Positions 34,883 through 44,412 are shown, numbered from the stretch's first letter. The stretch is DNA of 53,531 nucleotides from Planctomycetaceae bacterium UBA2671 (GCA_002359185.1 DEML01000027.1:57234-110764), one strand, 5' to 3'. Notes: generated from the letters alone by a model not told the origin. A program made the numbers and translations.

Positions 34883-35136
34883 ATGCGATATTGTTACAGC
34901 TGTCGAGCGACTTCCCTGAGCGATTCTGCATGAACATTGAACTGATTTATTTGAGAACACGATCGAATCCTGATTGACAGATTACAAAAACAGCCTGAAT
35001 TCCCACTCGAATATTTCAAGACGATTATTAACGTACCAGAATCTGTGCCAATGGAATAAAATCTGCACCTGTTTTGCGTATCCATCAGTTAAACTTATCT
35101 GGCCATCAATGTTTCTCAATATAGCACGACGACATA

Positions 35137-36861
35137 ATGCCTGAATCTTCTGCACTTCAAGAGTCCATCCAGCATCATCTGCAGTTTCTTTATCCTCAGG
35201 AAAATCATCTTCAACTGCTGAAGCAGATTGCTGCAATTTTTGCAGACTATCAAAAGCCTGCTTCTCCCAATGAGATCTGGAGTGAACAGGATGCGCTGTT
35301 GATTTCTTATGGAGATACTCTGCTGCGTGAAGGGGAGCGTCCGCTCGAGACTTTGCAGCATTTTCTGAAAGAAAAAGTCGGGCAGACGATTTCTTCTGTC
35401 CACATTCTTCCATTCTCACCATTCAGTTCCGACGATGGGTTTTCCGTCATCGATTATCTGAAAATTAATCCCAAACTTGGGGACTGGGAAGATGTCGCAG
35501 AGATCGGCAAAGAGCATCGACTGATGGCCGATCTGGTCATTAATCACACGTCAGCCGAAAGCGAATGGTTTCAGAATTATCTCGCTGGAAAATCTCCCGG
35601 CAAAGGTTATTTCATTGAAGTCGATGAAGGAGTCGATCTGACAGAGGTCGTGCGTCCACGGGCTTCACCCTTGCTCCGGCATGTCGAAACGCCTGAGGGT
35701 CCGAAATCGGTCTGGTGCACCTTCAGTCACGATCAGATCGATCTCAATTTCCGCAATCCGGAAGTCCTCTATGAATTTTTGCGAATCATTCGCAGATATC
35801 TCGAAGAAGGAGTCCAAATCATTCGGCTCGATGCTATCGGCTATTTGTGGAAAGAGATTGGCACCACTTGTATTCACCTGCCCGAAACCCACGAAATGGT
35901 TCGTCTATTACGGACACTGCTCGATATTTATGCTCCAGGCACAATACTGATCACCGAAACGAATGTCCCCAATCATGAAAATCTGACGTACTTCGGCAAC
36001 ACCAACGAAGCCCACATGATTTACAATTTCAGCCTGGCTCCACTGCTTCTGCACGCTCTTTTGGCGGGGACTTCGAAGCACCTTAAAACCTGGTTGATGA
36101 GCATGCCACCGGCTCCCGTCGGATGCACGTATCTCAATTTTACCGCATCCCACGATGGCATCGGCATGCGTCCGGCGGAGGGTTTAATTTCGGAACCCGA
36201 GCAGGCCGAGATGATCGAGTCGATTCGCAATGCCGGCGGACTCTGCTCAACCCGCAAACTTTCCGATGGCAGTGAGAAGGTCTATGAAATTAATGTCACA
36301 CTGTTTGATGCTCTCAAAGCAACGATTCAAGGGCCGGACAACTTTCACATTCCGCGATTTCTCTGCTCACAAACAATCATGATGTCCCTCGAAGGGATCC
36401 CGGCTTTCTACATTCACAGCCTGCTCGCAACGCCGAATGACTCCAAAGGAGTCGAACATACTGGACGTTTTCGTTCGATCAATCGCAAGCAGTTGAACTA
36501 CGACGAAATCTCCGCTGAGCTCGATAATCCCTCTTCGTCCCATGCCAAAGTCTTTCACGAAATCCTCCGCCGCATGAAAATCCGCGGGCAGCAACCCGCT
36601 TTCTCTCCCAACGCCACTCAGTTCACGCTGCACCTCAAACCCCACTTTTTCGCATTTTGGCGACAAAGCGTGAACCGTCAGCAAAGTATTTTCTGCGTGA
36701 ATAATCTCACCTCGAAAAAACATAAGCTTCAATTGTCTCAATTGAACCTGATCTCGACCGACAACTGGTTCGACCTGCTCTCAGAGAAAAGTCTGCAAAA
36801 TCGAACCGGGATTGTGACTCTGGAACCCTATCAAACGATGTGGATTACGAATCGTAAATGA
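35137..36861 (+). CDS. GH13_18 glycoside phosphorylase, probably glucosylglycerate phosphorylase
   Basis: 574 residues. Glycoside hydrolase family 13 barrel of the sucrose-phosphorylase subfamily: LPFSPFSSDDGFSVIDY, DLVINHTSAESEWFQNYL, nucleophile Asp in IIRLDAIGYLWKE, acid/base Glu in ILITETNVPNHEN, and transition-state Asp in NFTASHDGIGMRP. The arrangement (VVRPRASPLL, TTCIHLPETH, ETNVP, INVTLFDAL, GVEHTGRFRSINRK) resembles E. coli YcjM, a glucosylglycerate phosphorylase, more than sucrose phosphorylase. It faces a GT81 glucosylglycerate-type synthase gene, which supports that substrate. The phosphorylase class is firm, the exact acceptor is inferred. Confidence 0.88.
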   Translation: MPESSALQESIQHHLQFLYPQENHLQLLKQIAAIFADYQKPASPNEIWSEQDALLISYGDTLLREGERPLETLQHFLKEKVGQTISSVHILPFSPFSSDDGFSVIDYLKINPKLGDWEDVAEIGKEHRLMADLVINHTSAESEWFQNYLAGKSPGKGYFIEVDEGVDLTEVVRPRASPLLRHVETPEGPKSVWCTFSHDQIDLNFRNPEVLYEFLRIIRRYLEEGVQIIRLDAIGYLWKEIGTTCIHLPETHEMVRLLRTLLDIYAPGTILITETNVPNHENLTYFGNTNEAHMIYNFSLAPLLLHALLAGTSKHLKTWLMSMPPAPVGCTYLNFTASHDGIGMRPAEGLISEPEQAEMIESIRNAGGLCSTRKLSDGSEKVYEINVTLFDALKATIQGPDNFHIPRFLCSQTIMMSLEGIPAFYIHSLLATPNDSKGVEHTGRFRSINRKQLNYDEISAELDNPSSSHAKVFHEILRRMKIRGQQPAFSPNATQFTLHLKPHFFAFWRQSVNRQQSIFCVNNLTSKKHKLQLSQLNLISTDNWFDLLSEKSLQNRTGIVTLEPYQTMWITNRK

Positions 36862-36951
36862 TTGGGTGTGATGGTTTGAACCGCAGATGAACGCAGATCA
36901 TTTCAAATGAACTGGGGCACTACTAACAAATGTGACTTTAAACTTATTAAG

Positions 36952-36990
36952 TGATGGGTGGCTGGGGTAGTAGCGAAGCGAAGCCCCCAG
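36952..36990. repeat. dispersed repeat (GGTGGCTGGGGT family), copy 2
   Basis: GGGTGGCTGGGGTAGTAGCG followed by AAGCGAAGCCCCC, related to the reverse complement of 32331-32370. It lies between the convergent phosphorylase and glycosyltransferase genes, just after a copy of the CCGCAGATGAACGCAGAT repeat (36880-36898). Confidence 0.55.
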
Positions 36991-37008
36991 TGTAATAGAT
37001 TCAGTGCC

Positions 37009-38220
37009 TCAAGCATTATCCTGTTGAACAGCATCCTGAATCGATTCAAACACATCGGGCACCGCGCTGGTGACTCGTGACCAGCTTGGAATAAAAGGAG
37101 CCACGTGAGGATCTCTCAGAAACTGCTCACCAGCCGACATCAGGCTTTGACTGAATAACTCGACAGTCGCTTCTTCGGAATGTCGATCCAAAGTCAATCC
37201 ACTCATCAGAGCATCGTTGTGGTAGTGGTCGATTAAATCGAGAGCCGCCCGATAGTAGCTGGCTTTGAGAGTTCGAAAGACTTCCGGCGAAAAGACTTTT
37301 CCATTCACCGCCAGTTTTCGGATCAATGCCTTACAGATATCGACCGACATCCGATGCAATCCTCCTGAAGGATCCTCTTCAGAGACGGGTTGATGTTTAT
37401 GATCGTACGCATCGGCAATATCGACCTGGCAAATCCGATGGTGCGAATAATTGCGATACATTTCGGAAAGCGTCCCGATCTCCAGTCCCCAGTCTGAGGG
37501 AATTCTCAAGGAGGGAACGACTTCTGCCCGCATCGAAAATTCCCCAGAAAGGGGATAGCGGAAACTGCTCATGTAGTCGAGATAATCGTTATGACCGATT
37601 GTCAACTGTAGCGCCCGTAATAATGGTGTCACGAGTAACCTGACAACACGCCCGTTCAACTTCCCGTTGGCAGCTCGATAGTAATAGCCTTTGCAGAAAA
37701 CGTAATTGAAAGTCGGATGGACAATCGGATAGAGTAATCGAGCCAGCATGTCACGCTCGTAGGTCAGGATGTCACAGTCATGCAATGCGACTGCCTGACA
37801 ACGGCCTGTGGCGAGAAAGTAGCCGAGACAATACCAGACATTCCGGCCTTTGCCGAGTTCCATCGGCGCCAATCCTCTTGCGTAAAGTTCCGCATCGACA
37901 GCCTGCAGTCGCGGGCCATCATTCCATAAGATGACGTGCCGTTGTGGCAGGCGCGAAAAGAATTTGCGGGCATTCTCAAACTGAGATCGGTCTGCTCGAT
38001 CAAGTCCGATGATGATCTCTTCCAGATACGGAGCCTGAGCCAGTTTCTCGATAATCGAGTTCAGAGCCGGACCTTCCAATTCGGAATACAAGCAAGGCAG
38101 CACCAACGCCATTGGCCGTTCGGCTGACCATTCCGAGAGATCCGCATCCAGCTCCTCAGTCGTGCGATGTCTCAAATTGTGAAGCGTTCCAATGACACCA
38201 TTTTGCGCAAAATCAGCCAT
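37009..38220 (-). CDS. GT81 family glycosyltransferase (glucosylglycerate / glucosyl-3-phosphoglycerate synthase type)
   Basis: About 403 residues. MADFAQNGVIGTLHNL (ATG 38220, with GGGAG upstream) matches the usual family start; in-frame ATG 38256 and a start at 38298 are alternatives. GT-A fold: LVLPCLYSELEGPALNSII, IIIGLDRADRSQF, LGKGRNVWYCLGYFLA, and the metal-binding DCD in ALHDCDILTYER. Acceptor-side blocks are LSGEFSMRAEVVPSLRIPSD and GLEIGTLSEMYRN. Such enzymes transfer glucose (or mannose) from NDP-sugar to glycerate or 3-phosphoglycerate, forming compatible solutes. No separate phosphatase (GpgP) gene is adjacent. Confidence 0.87.
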   Translation of the reverse strand: MADFAQNGVIGTLHNLRHRTTEELDADLSEWSAERPMALVLPCLYSELEGPALNSIIEKLAQAPYLEEIIIGLDRADRSQFENARKFFSRLPQRHVILWNDGPRLQAVDAELYARGLAPMELGKGRNVWYCLGYFLATGRCQAVALHDCDILTYERDMLARLLYPIVHPTFNYVFCKGYYYRAANGKLNGRVVRLLVTPLLRALQLTIGHNDYLDYMSSFRYPLSGEFSMRAEVVPSLRIPSDWGLEIGTLSEMYRNYSHHRICQVDIADAYDHKHQPVSEEDPSGGLHRMSVDICKALIRKLAVNGKVFSPEVFRTLKASYYRAALDLIDHYHNDALMSGLTLDRHSEEATVELFSQSLMSAGEQFLRDPHVAPFIPSWSRVTSAVPDVFESIQDAVQQDNA

Positions 38221-38298
38221 GAATTTGTCGACTCCCAGGACGAAAACTCTTCCCATACAAATCGATCGAGCGCTGATCCGATTTGATTCACTCCTCAA

Positions 38299-39086
38299 TC
38301 ATGACCAGTTCCCCTGCAAGTTCAACCGTTAAACTGTTCTGATCTCTTTTTGGGAATCGGTATTGCAAATGAAGTTTTGAAAAACTCAAGCAATAGCCGG
38401 ATTCTAATGAAAATCGGATTTCCAGATAAACACACAGTCAAAATATTGAGTTGAGTGAGCGTTTCGGTCCTGCTTATTTCACTTTTCATATGAATTGAGA
38501 ACCGCAAATGAACACAGCGCGGCGTAGCCGCAACCAATCACCAAAAACTAAAAAAATAACCGCCAAGACGCCAAGTGAAACAAGGAGATCTTTTTAAAAT
38601 AATTTTTTAAACCACGAAGGCACAAAGGCACAAAGAGATTCAGGAATCTTGAAAATCAAAAAAAACACACTGATGGATTTGAGGGGATACTGTTACAGAG
38701 CTCTTCGTGTCTTCGTGTCTTCGTGTCTTCGTGTCTTCGTGTCTTCGTGTCTTCGTGGTAAAAAACTAATCAATATAATCCTGTTTCACGACACCCAGCC
38801 TGAGTGAGAAACAGAAGATAATAAAACCGAAAAAGCAGTACCGCACTGCTGTCTGAACTACCGTTTAATACCCGAAACTCAGCAATTAGACGTCTGAAAA
38901 TTTGCGGAAGCAACAAAACTTTGGATCGTTAGTAGCACAGATTAACGCGGAGGCAAAATATCTGCGTTTATCTGCGGTTCAAATATTCAAAATCATTAAG
39001 GATGTGCTTTTCGAGTAGTCATACCGTTTGTGGCATTCTCCGGTTTTAACTTGAACTTGGTTTAGATCTTTAAGATTGTGAACTTG
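38299..39086. repeat. repeat-rich spacer with 8-bp tandem array
   Basis: No gene. It contains ACCGCAAATGAACACAGCG (about 38500), CCGCCAAGACGCCAAG (38560-38575), ACCACGAAGGCACAAAGGCA (38611-38630), a tandem array of an 8-bp unit CTTCGTGT (six copies plus a final CTTCGTGG, 38703-38758), and ACAGATTAACGCGG with ATCTGCGTTTATCTGCGGTT (38937-38980). Most are members of repeat types also seen at 24.6-24.85 kb and 36.88 kb. Confidence 0.7.
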
Positions 39087-39128
39087 ATAAAAAAAAGGTC
39101 GCTCATGAAATTCATGAACGGCCTTTTG
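39087..39128 (-). terminator. rho-independent terminator of the sialate O-acetylesterase gene
   Basis: On the minus strand a stem of about 15 bp (AAAAGGCCGTTCATGA with TCATGAGCGACC, small mismatches, 3-base loop) is followed by a run of T residues. It starts 20 bases after the stop codon; the symmetric A/T runs would also let it work on the other strand. Confidence 0.75.
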
Positions 39129-39147
39129 CTTCATGTCAGTTCAAAAT

Positions 39148-40707
39148 TTACTTCTTGTTGTTGGCGGTGATCCCTTCCCATTCATCCGTTCGGAAGGGGG
39201 TCAGCGGTAAGCCAACGGTGTTCTGCACATTGCAGACGGGATTGTCGGCCCAGGCATAGCGGACAGAAACTGGATTCTTCACGTTATCGCTCCAGACTTC
39301 GATTTTATTATTGCCAACAATTTTTGCCTGGGCGGGCAGGAAGACGCGATCTTCGCCTGCGATGGTGAAGCCGACTGGTTCGCGAACGTCGAATGTATCG
39401 AGAGCCGTGCCGACATCCTGGAAAGTGATTACAACTTTATTTCCATTCACTTCATGAGACTCATAACGTGGGCTGCGAGCCACGACATCGATCCCGTAAT
39501 CCTGTTTCAAGGCGAGGCGGGCCAGTCGCATCGCGACATCCTGTTTGTTACGAGGATGAATATCGTCGGCTTCGCCCAGATCGATAATGATCGCTTCACC
39601 AGTATTTGGTAAAGCGAGTGTCATTGTTTGCGCTTCTCGCAATTCGGCCCAGTCGCTCTCGCCGGGAGCCTCGGCTTCGCGGCGGAAGTCAGCCAGAGAA
39701 ACCCAGTAAAACGGGAAGTCCCCCTGATTCCATTCGGCTCGCCAGTGCTGAATCATCAATGCGAACAGGTCGCGATACTGATACGCACGGTTCGCATTCG
39801 ATTCTCCCTGATACCAGATCGCTCCTTTGATGCCGTAGCCGATGATCGGATGCAGGCATCCTCCGTAAAGGTTACCGGGACGATGATTGCCTGTGAGAGG
39901 GTTTCTTGGTGCACGCGGTTGAGGAGGTTGTGGCTTTCCTTCAGCTTTGGCGGCTTTGACTGCTTCCTTCCATTTAGCGAGTTGATCCTGAAAATTCTTA
40001 TTGACAGCTTCTGCATCATAATTGGCTTCAGTATTTTCCCAGTTTTCGACCAGTTCAGCAAAACGTTTGTCATTATTCATGACATCCCGTTTGACCCAGG
40101 CTTCAGCAGCTGAGCCGCCCCAGGCATTGTCGATCAGTCCGACAGGAACATTCAGAGTCTGATGAATCTGACGTCCAAAGAAATAACCGACGGCTGAGAA
40201 ATCGTTGACAGTCTCGGGAGAGCAAACTTTCCACTCGCCGTCAAAGTTGGTCTCGTCTTCCTGTGAAGCACGATTGGGAACGGTGATTAATCGGATTTCA
40301 GGATAATTCGCAGTCAGTCGTTCGAGGTCGGCATCGTTGGCATTGGAAACCTGCCAGGCCATGTTGGATTGACCGGAGCAAACCCAGACTTCGCCAACCA
40401 GAACATCGCTGATTGTTTTATCTGAGGAACCGGCAACAGTCAACTTGTGTGGACCACCGGCTGGCAGGGGAGAAAGTTTGACTTGCCAGCGGCCATCCTG
40501 ATCGGCTTCGGCTGAATGAGACTGATCTCCAATTTTGACGGTCACTTTCGTGCCAGGATCATCCCAACCCCAAACCGGGTTTTCCAGATTGCGTTGCAGA
40601 ACCATGTGATCCGTAAAAACATTCGGCAATTTCACTTCGGCGCGTGACAATGACGGTACACACAACGACAATAATAACAGCCAGCAAGTCACTTTTATTT
40701 GCTTCAT
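39148..40707 (-). CDS. sialate O-acetylesterase-like SGNH esterase, secreted
   Basis: About 519 residues from ATG 40707, which has AGGAG 8 bases upstream and begins the signal peptide MKQIKVTCWLLLLSLCVPSL; the frame extends upstream to 40836 but that part is not convincing. Domain order: an N-terminal beta-sandwich (LPNVFTDHMVLQRN, NPVWGWDDPG), the SGNH block I VCSGQSNMAWQ, block III GAIWYQGESNA, and the catalytic D/H in DDIHPRNKQDVAMRLA. It is expected to remove O-acetyl groups from sialic acids or, in planctomycetes, more likely from other acetylated sugars. Divergent from the HGSNAT-like gene. Confidence 0.92.
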   Translation of the reverse strand: MKQIKVTCWLLLLSLCVPSLSRAEVKLPNVFTDHMVLQRNLENPVWGWDDPGTKVTVKIGDQSHSAEADQDGRWQVKLSPLPAGGPHKLTVAGSSDKTISDVLVGEVWVCSGQSNMAWQVSNANDADLERLTANYPEIRLITVPNRASQEDETNFDGEWKVCSPETVNDFSAVGYFFGRQIHQTLNVPVGLIDNAWGGSAAEAWVKRDVMNNDKRFAELVENWENTEANYDAEAVNKNFQDQLAKWKEAVKAAKAEGKPQPPQPRAPRNPLTGNHRPGNLYGGCLHPIIGYGIKGAIWYQGESNANRAYQYRDLFALMIQHWRAEWNQGDFPFYWVSLADFRREAEAPGESDWAELREAQTMTLALPNTGEAIIIDLGEADDIHPRNKQDVAMRLARLALKQDYGIDVVARSPRYESHEVNGNKVVITFQDVGTALDTFDVREPVGFTIAGEDRVFLPAQAKIVGNNKIEVWSDNVKNPVSVRYAWADNPVCNVQNTVGLPLTPFRTDEWEGITANNKK

Positions 40708-40917
40708 CAGTGTTCTCCTAAAGTGAGTCAATTGGGATTGATTCCGGTATTGGAATATCTTTGGGTGGGGCACAGATTTTGTGAACGCACTCTGTGCAAT
40801 GAACGATGTCAGGCTCTTGAAACGATCATCGTACATTGGATTAGACTTAATGTTTACAGCAAAACTCTATAGCTGACAACGCATCGAACCACATTTATTT
40901 GAGAGATTTTAAGGAAG

Positions 40918-42276
40918 ATGACTGAGACCTACCGTCTGTCTGAAGAAAATCCAATGGGGGATGTTGACGATGATGCCCCGGCTCTGCGCCGGGTCAGTTA
41001 CGATCAAACCACCCGTAAGTCTATAAAAGAGTCGGCAATTCCAGCCACGACGTATGAGGACCTTCGTCGCTTCGATGCTCTCGATCTGTATCGGGGACTG
41101 TTATTGCTGGCAATCGTGGCCGGGACTTCATTTCTGTTCAATTTTCAATTGCTGACTTCACCCGGCAATCCTCCGATTTATTCCACGGGAGACTGGTTTT
41201 CTCGAATGATGTTCAATAGTCAGCCTTCGGATTGGCTAAGTCTGTACGGCTTGCATGTGATTACGGTTCGCGATTTTCTGCTGAGCGGATTCCTCTTCGC
41301 CGCAGGTATGTCGTTGTTTTTTTGGAAACGCAGACGAACGCGACTGCAATGGCGGAAAAGGGCGATTATCGGTCGAATTCTTTTTCGAGTAATGCTCCTG
41401 GTCCTGTTGGGAATCTTTCTGCAGTCGAGGAATGCAGAGAATACACGCTGGGTATTGATCGATCCCCTGACATTGATTGGACTTGCAACATTGATGGCCT
41501 TTTTGATCGCTCGCGGTCCAGTCTGGTGGCAGGCTGTGATTATGATAGCGATCCTGATTGGTCAATTCGCCTGGATCGAGCTTTCCGGACCCATCACCTA
41601 TCCTGCAGAAGTGCAGGGGATCGTCGTTTCTGAAACTGAGCAGGCAACAAATCAAAAGTCAGCCTGGGCAAAGCATCAGAATGTCGCTGAGTTGTATGAC
41701 CGCACATTCCTGAGCAATTTTCCCGGGCAACCCGATGCGGCTTATCGGGAATCTGGACGAACGACATTCAATGTTCTCCCGGCGACAGTATTAATAATGC
41801 TGGGCATGCTGACGGGGCAATGGTTTTTAAGCAGAAAGAAATCGCGATTATTCAAAGTTTTATTCTGCGGAGTGATGGGTGCTGTTTTGGTGCTGGCCGG
41901 AATTGGAGTCGATAAGTGGATTTGCCCGGCTATTGAACGGTTACTGTCCCCATCCTGGGTACTGCTGGCTGGAGGATATAGCCTGCTGTTTTTTTCCGGA
42001 TGTGCTTTCTTCTGCGAAGTCATTCATGCCAGCTCACTGTTTGCACCACTGCGAATTCTCGGCAGAAATTCTCTGCTGATTTATCTCACCAGCCTGGGTT
42101 TCACAACCTGGTTTGGAAATGAGCTGTTCAAGCATTCTCAGCCATTCTTGAGTGCTCTGGCAGGAGGAGAAATGTCAGCCGAGTTGACTTTATTAATCCA
42201 GATGCTGTTGGCATGTCTGGCAGCAATATTGCTGGGCTGGTTTCTGAATCAGCACCGATTTTATGTTCGGGCTTGA
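40918..42276 (+). CDS. HGSNAT-like (DUF5009/DUF1624) multi-pass membrane acyltransferase
   Basis: 452 residues with an N-terminal cytoplasmic part of about 55 residues, then RRFDALDLYRGLLLLAIVAG, the characteristic opening of the heparan-alpha-glucosaminide N-acetyltransferase domain. About ten membrane helices follow. Conserved features include WLSLYGLHVITVRDFLLSGF, LLVLLGIFLQSR, NVLPATVLIMLGMLTGQWFL and LRILGRNSLLIYLTSLGF. Relatives carry acetyl groups across the membrane to sugars. GGAAG directly precedes the ATG. Confidence 0.88.
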   Translation: MTETYRLSEENPMGDVDDDAPALRRVSYDQTTRKSIKESAIPATTYEDLRRFDALDLYRGLLLLAIVAGTSFLFNFQLLTSPGNPPIYSTGDWFSRMMFNSQPSDWLSLYGLHVITVRDFLLSGFLFAAGMSLFFWKRRRTRLQWRKRAIIGRILFRVMLLVLLGIFLQSRNAENTRWVLIDPLTLIGLATLMAFLIARGPVWWQAVIMIAILIGQFAWIELSGPITYPAEVQGIVVSETEQATNQKSAWAKHQNVAELYDRTFLSNFPGQPDAAYRESGRTTFNVLPATVLIMLGMLTGQWFLSRKKSRLFKVLFCGVMGAVLVLAGIGVDKWICPAIERLLSPSWVLLAGGYSLLFFSGCAFFCEVIHASSLFAPLRILGRNSLLIYLTSLGFTTWFGNELFKHSQPFLSALAGGEMSAELTLLIQMLLACLAAILLGWFLNQHRFYVRA

Positions 42277-42968
42277 GCAAAATCCTCATTCCAGAAACGA
42301 TTCTGTACGAAATCTATCGATGTTGAAAATTTGTGGGTTGCAGATTTGAGATGTCAGGGGTATAGTTCGATGCAGACACTAATTTCCAATTTGAAGTTGT
42401 GTCAATGCAGTCGGAATCAAGCGAGTAACGCGATTCAGGAAATTGGAGTGCGTTTTCCGGCTGGGTGGGGTTTTCGGGCAGAGCTAGGTCCTCTTGCAAC
42501 TCCACTACTAATGTGTCACAGAAAAGCGATGCATTCTGCTGCCAACCACCGGTTGAGTTGACCGCTCTGGAAAGCCGCTCGTGTTCGAAAGAACGCACCG
42601 AATACTGGAATTGTCTTGTTTGGCCAGTATTCACCACAAAGCGGCGTTTGCATGAGTGGAGTCACACGACCCTCTTCATTCAGGCCAGTCCTGAACTGCG
42701 AACACCTGAGGAATCCGCGACCTGATCCCCTTATGTTCAGCACTGATGTATTCAGAGCTACCAAAATGAGGGTTTCCAACATTCCAGTTGTGCGTCCGTT
42801 TTCCCCGAACCAACCCCCTTTTTCATCGGTTATCCGACTTTGAACATCCGTGGAGAGTCCACGAACTGTTCGAATCCAGGCACTTTTGAGCTGATCGTAA
42901 AAATCCAGCCGAGTGATTTCGGAAATCGAAAACTCGTACTGAATCCATAAACTGCGTAAGGAACAATC
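42277..42968 (+). other. long gene-free region / probable leader of the RNA helicase gene
   Basis: Nearly 700 bases with no convincing gene; small frames here have no family features. It includes short hairpins (for example GTGGA-GAG-TCCAC near 42849-42861), but I cannot recognise a known RNA family. Part of it may be a long 5' leader, as is common for RNA-helicase genes. An unrecognised small RNA is possible. Confidence 0.35.
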
Positions 42969-44318
42969 TTGAAGACATTTGCGGAAATTGACTTAATTAA
43001 GCCCGTGCAGCGTGCACTCGCTGACGAAAAATACGAAACACCAACCCCGATTCAGGCTCAGACAATTCCTGCCGCTCTGGACGGAAAAGACGTTCTGGGA
43101 TGTGCCCAGACAGGAACCGGGAAAACGGCTGCGTTTGCTCTGCCGATTCTGAATCAACTCGGAAAACAGAACAAAAAAGCTCTGCGAAACCGACCTCAGG
43201 TTCTCGTTCTTGCACCGACACGTGAACTGGCCATTCAAATTGGCGACAGCTTCACCGTCTACGGCAAGCATTTGACCTTGAAACAGGCTCTCGTTTATGG
43301 CGGAGTCAGCCAGTACAATCAGGTGCGAGCCCTCAATCGGGGAGCACACATTCTGGTGGCGACACCAGGCCGTTTGCTCGACCTGATGAATCAGGGACAT
43401 ATCGAACTCGATCAACTGGAAATGTTCGTCCTCGACGAAGCCGACCGCATGCTCGACATGGGCTTCCTGCCGGACCTGAAACGGATCATCAGTAAGTTGC
43501 CAGAAAAACGACAGTCATTGTTCTTCTCGGCCACTATTTCACCGAAAATCGTGGAACTGACACAAAGCCTGCTGCGAAATCCCGTCAGTGTGAATGTGAC
43601 ACCGGAAAAAACAAGCGTCGAGAAAATTGAGCAGAGAGTCGTGTATGTCGAGCGGGGTAATAAACAACCAATGCTCGAGCAGATTCTCGGCACGGATGGT
43701 GTCGATCGTGTGATCGTCTTCACCAAAACTAAACGGGCAGCCAATCAGGTTGCTGAAAAACTGCAACGCACGGGCATTGCCTCAACTGCGATTCACGGTA
43801 ACAAATCTCAGGCCGCTCGTCAGCGGGCACTCGATGCGTTCCGTCGAAATAAGGTCAAAGTTCTGGTTGCGACCGATGTCGCGGCCCGCGGAATTGATAT
43901 CGATGACATTACCCATGTCGTCAACTTCGACTTGCCGATTGAGCCGGAAAATTATGTGCACCGTATTGGCCGAACCGGCCGAGCGAATGCCGAAGGAACT
44001 GCTCTGTCGTTCTGTGCAGGCGATGAACGCCGCGAACTGCGAGCGATTGAACGATTGATCGGACAGAAACTTGAGATCGATCAGGATCTTTCCGATCCGA
44101 ACTCGACCGAACGAAATCCACCAGCCTCACAAGGCCGCGGACGTCGTGGCGGTGGGGGCGGCGGTTTCAGAGGGAAGCCTTCCGGCGGAAAATTCAATCC
44201 TCGGAAACCTTTCCGTAAATCGGGTGATAATTCCAGCGAAGGGGGACGTCCGTCAAAACGACGTAAGCCGGCTCGCAAAGATACACAACGAAGTCCTAAA
44301 GTGAAGCAGTCGACTTAA
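42969..44318 (+). CDS. DEAD-box ATP-dependent RNA helicase (RhlE type)
   Basis: 449 residues. TTG start at 42969 with AAGGA 6 bases upstream. All helicase motifs are present: Q motif (TPIQAQTIP), I (AQTGTGKT), Ia (PTRELAIQ), Ib (TPGR), II (VLDEADRMLDMGF), III (SAT), V (ATDVAARGIDID) and VI (HRIGRTGRA). The C-terminal tail of about 75 residues is basic and Gly/Arg-rich (GRGRRGGGGGGFRGKPSG), as in RhlE/CsdA-type enzymes that act on rRNA or mRNA in the cold. The genes that follow (small basic protein, cold-shock protein) fit that role. Confidence 0.96.
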   Translation: MKTFAEIDLIKPVQRALADEKYETPTPIQAQTIPAALDGKDVLGCAQTGTGKTAAFALPILNQLGKQNKKALRNRPQVLVLAPTRELAIQIGDSFTVYGKHLTLKQALVYGGVSQYNQVRALNRGAHILVATPGRLLDLMNQGHIELDQLEMFVLDEADRMLDMGFLPDLKRIISKLPEKRQSLFFSATISPKIVELTQSLLRNPVSVNVTPEKTSVEKIEQRVVYVERGNKQPMLEQILGTDGVDRVIVFTKTKRAANQVAEKLQRTGIASTAIHGNKSQAARQRALDAFRRNKVKVLVATDVAARGIDIDDITHVVNFDLPIEPENYVHRIGRTGRANAEGTALSFCAGDERRELRAIERLIGQKLEIDQDLSDPNSTERNPPASQGRGRRGGGGGGFRGKPSGGKFNPRKPFRKSGDNSSEGGRPSKRRKPARKDTQRSPKVKQST

Positions 44319-44327
44319 TCGGCTGGC

Positions 44328-44363
44328 GTGATGATGTCTGAAATCATCACAGTTTGATATAAT
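44328..44363 (+). promoter_or_regulatory. perfect hairpin overlapping a TATAAT promoter element
   Basis: A perfect 8-bp inverted repeat GTGATGAT / ATCATCAC (44328-44335, 44343-44350) begins 10 bases after the helicase stop. It is followed by TATAAT at 44358-44363. The -35 region (about 44335-44340) would lie inside the hairpin and is weak. It could be a terminator for the helicase gene, a promoter with an operator for the next gene, or both. Confidence 0.4.
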
Positions 44364-44412
44364 AGCTGTGGTGACCCTCTGCGTTTTACTGATCTTAATC
44401 AGGAGAAACTTT

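Noticed and set aside
38703..38758. Regular repeats as a possible CRISPR array
   Set aside because: The 8-bp units are directly adjacent with no spacers and no cas genes are nearby.
42880..42895. GTTCGAATCC resembling a tRNA T-arm
   Set aside because: The flanking bases do not pair as a T-stem and no acceptor or anticodon arm can be drawn.
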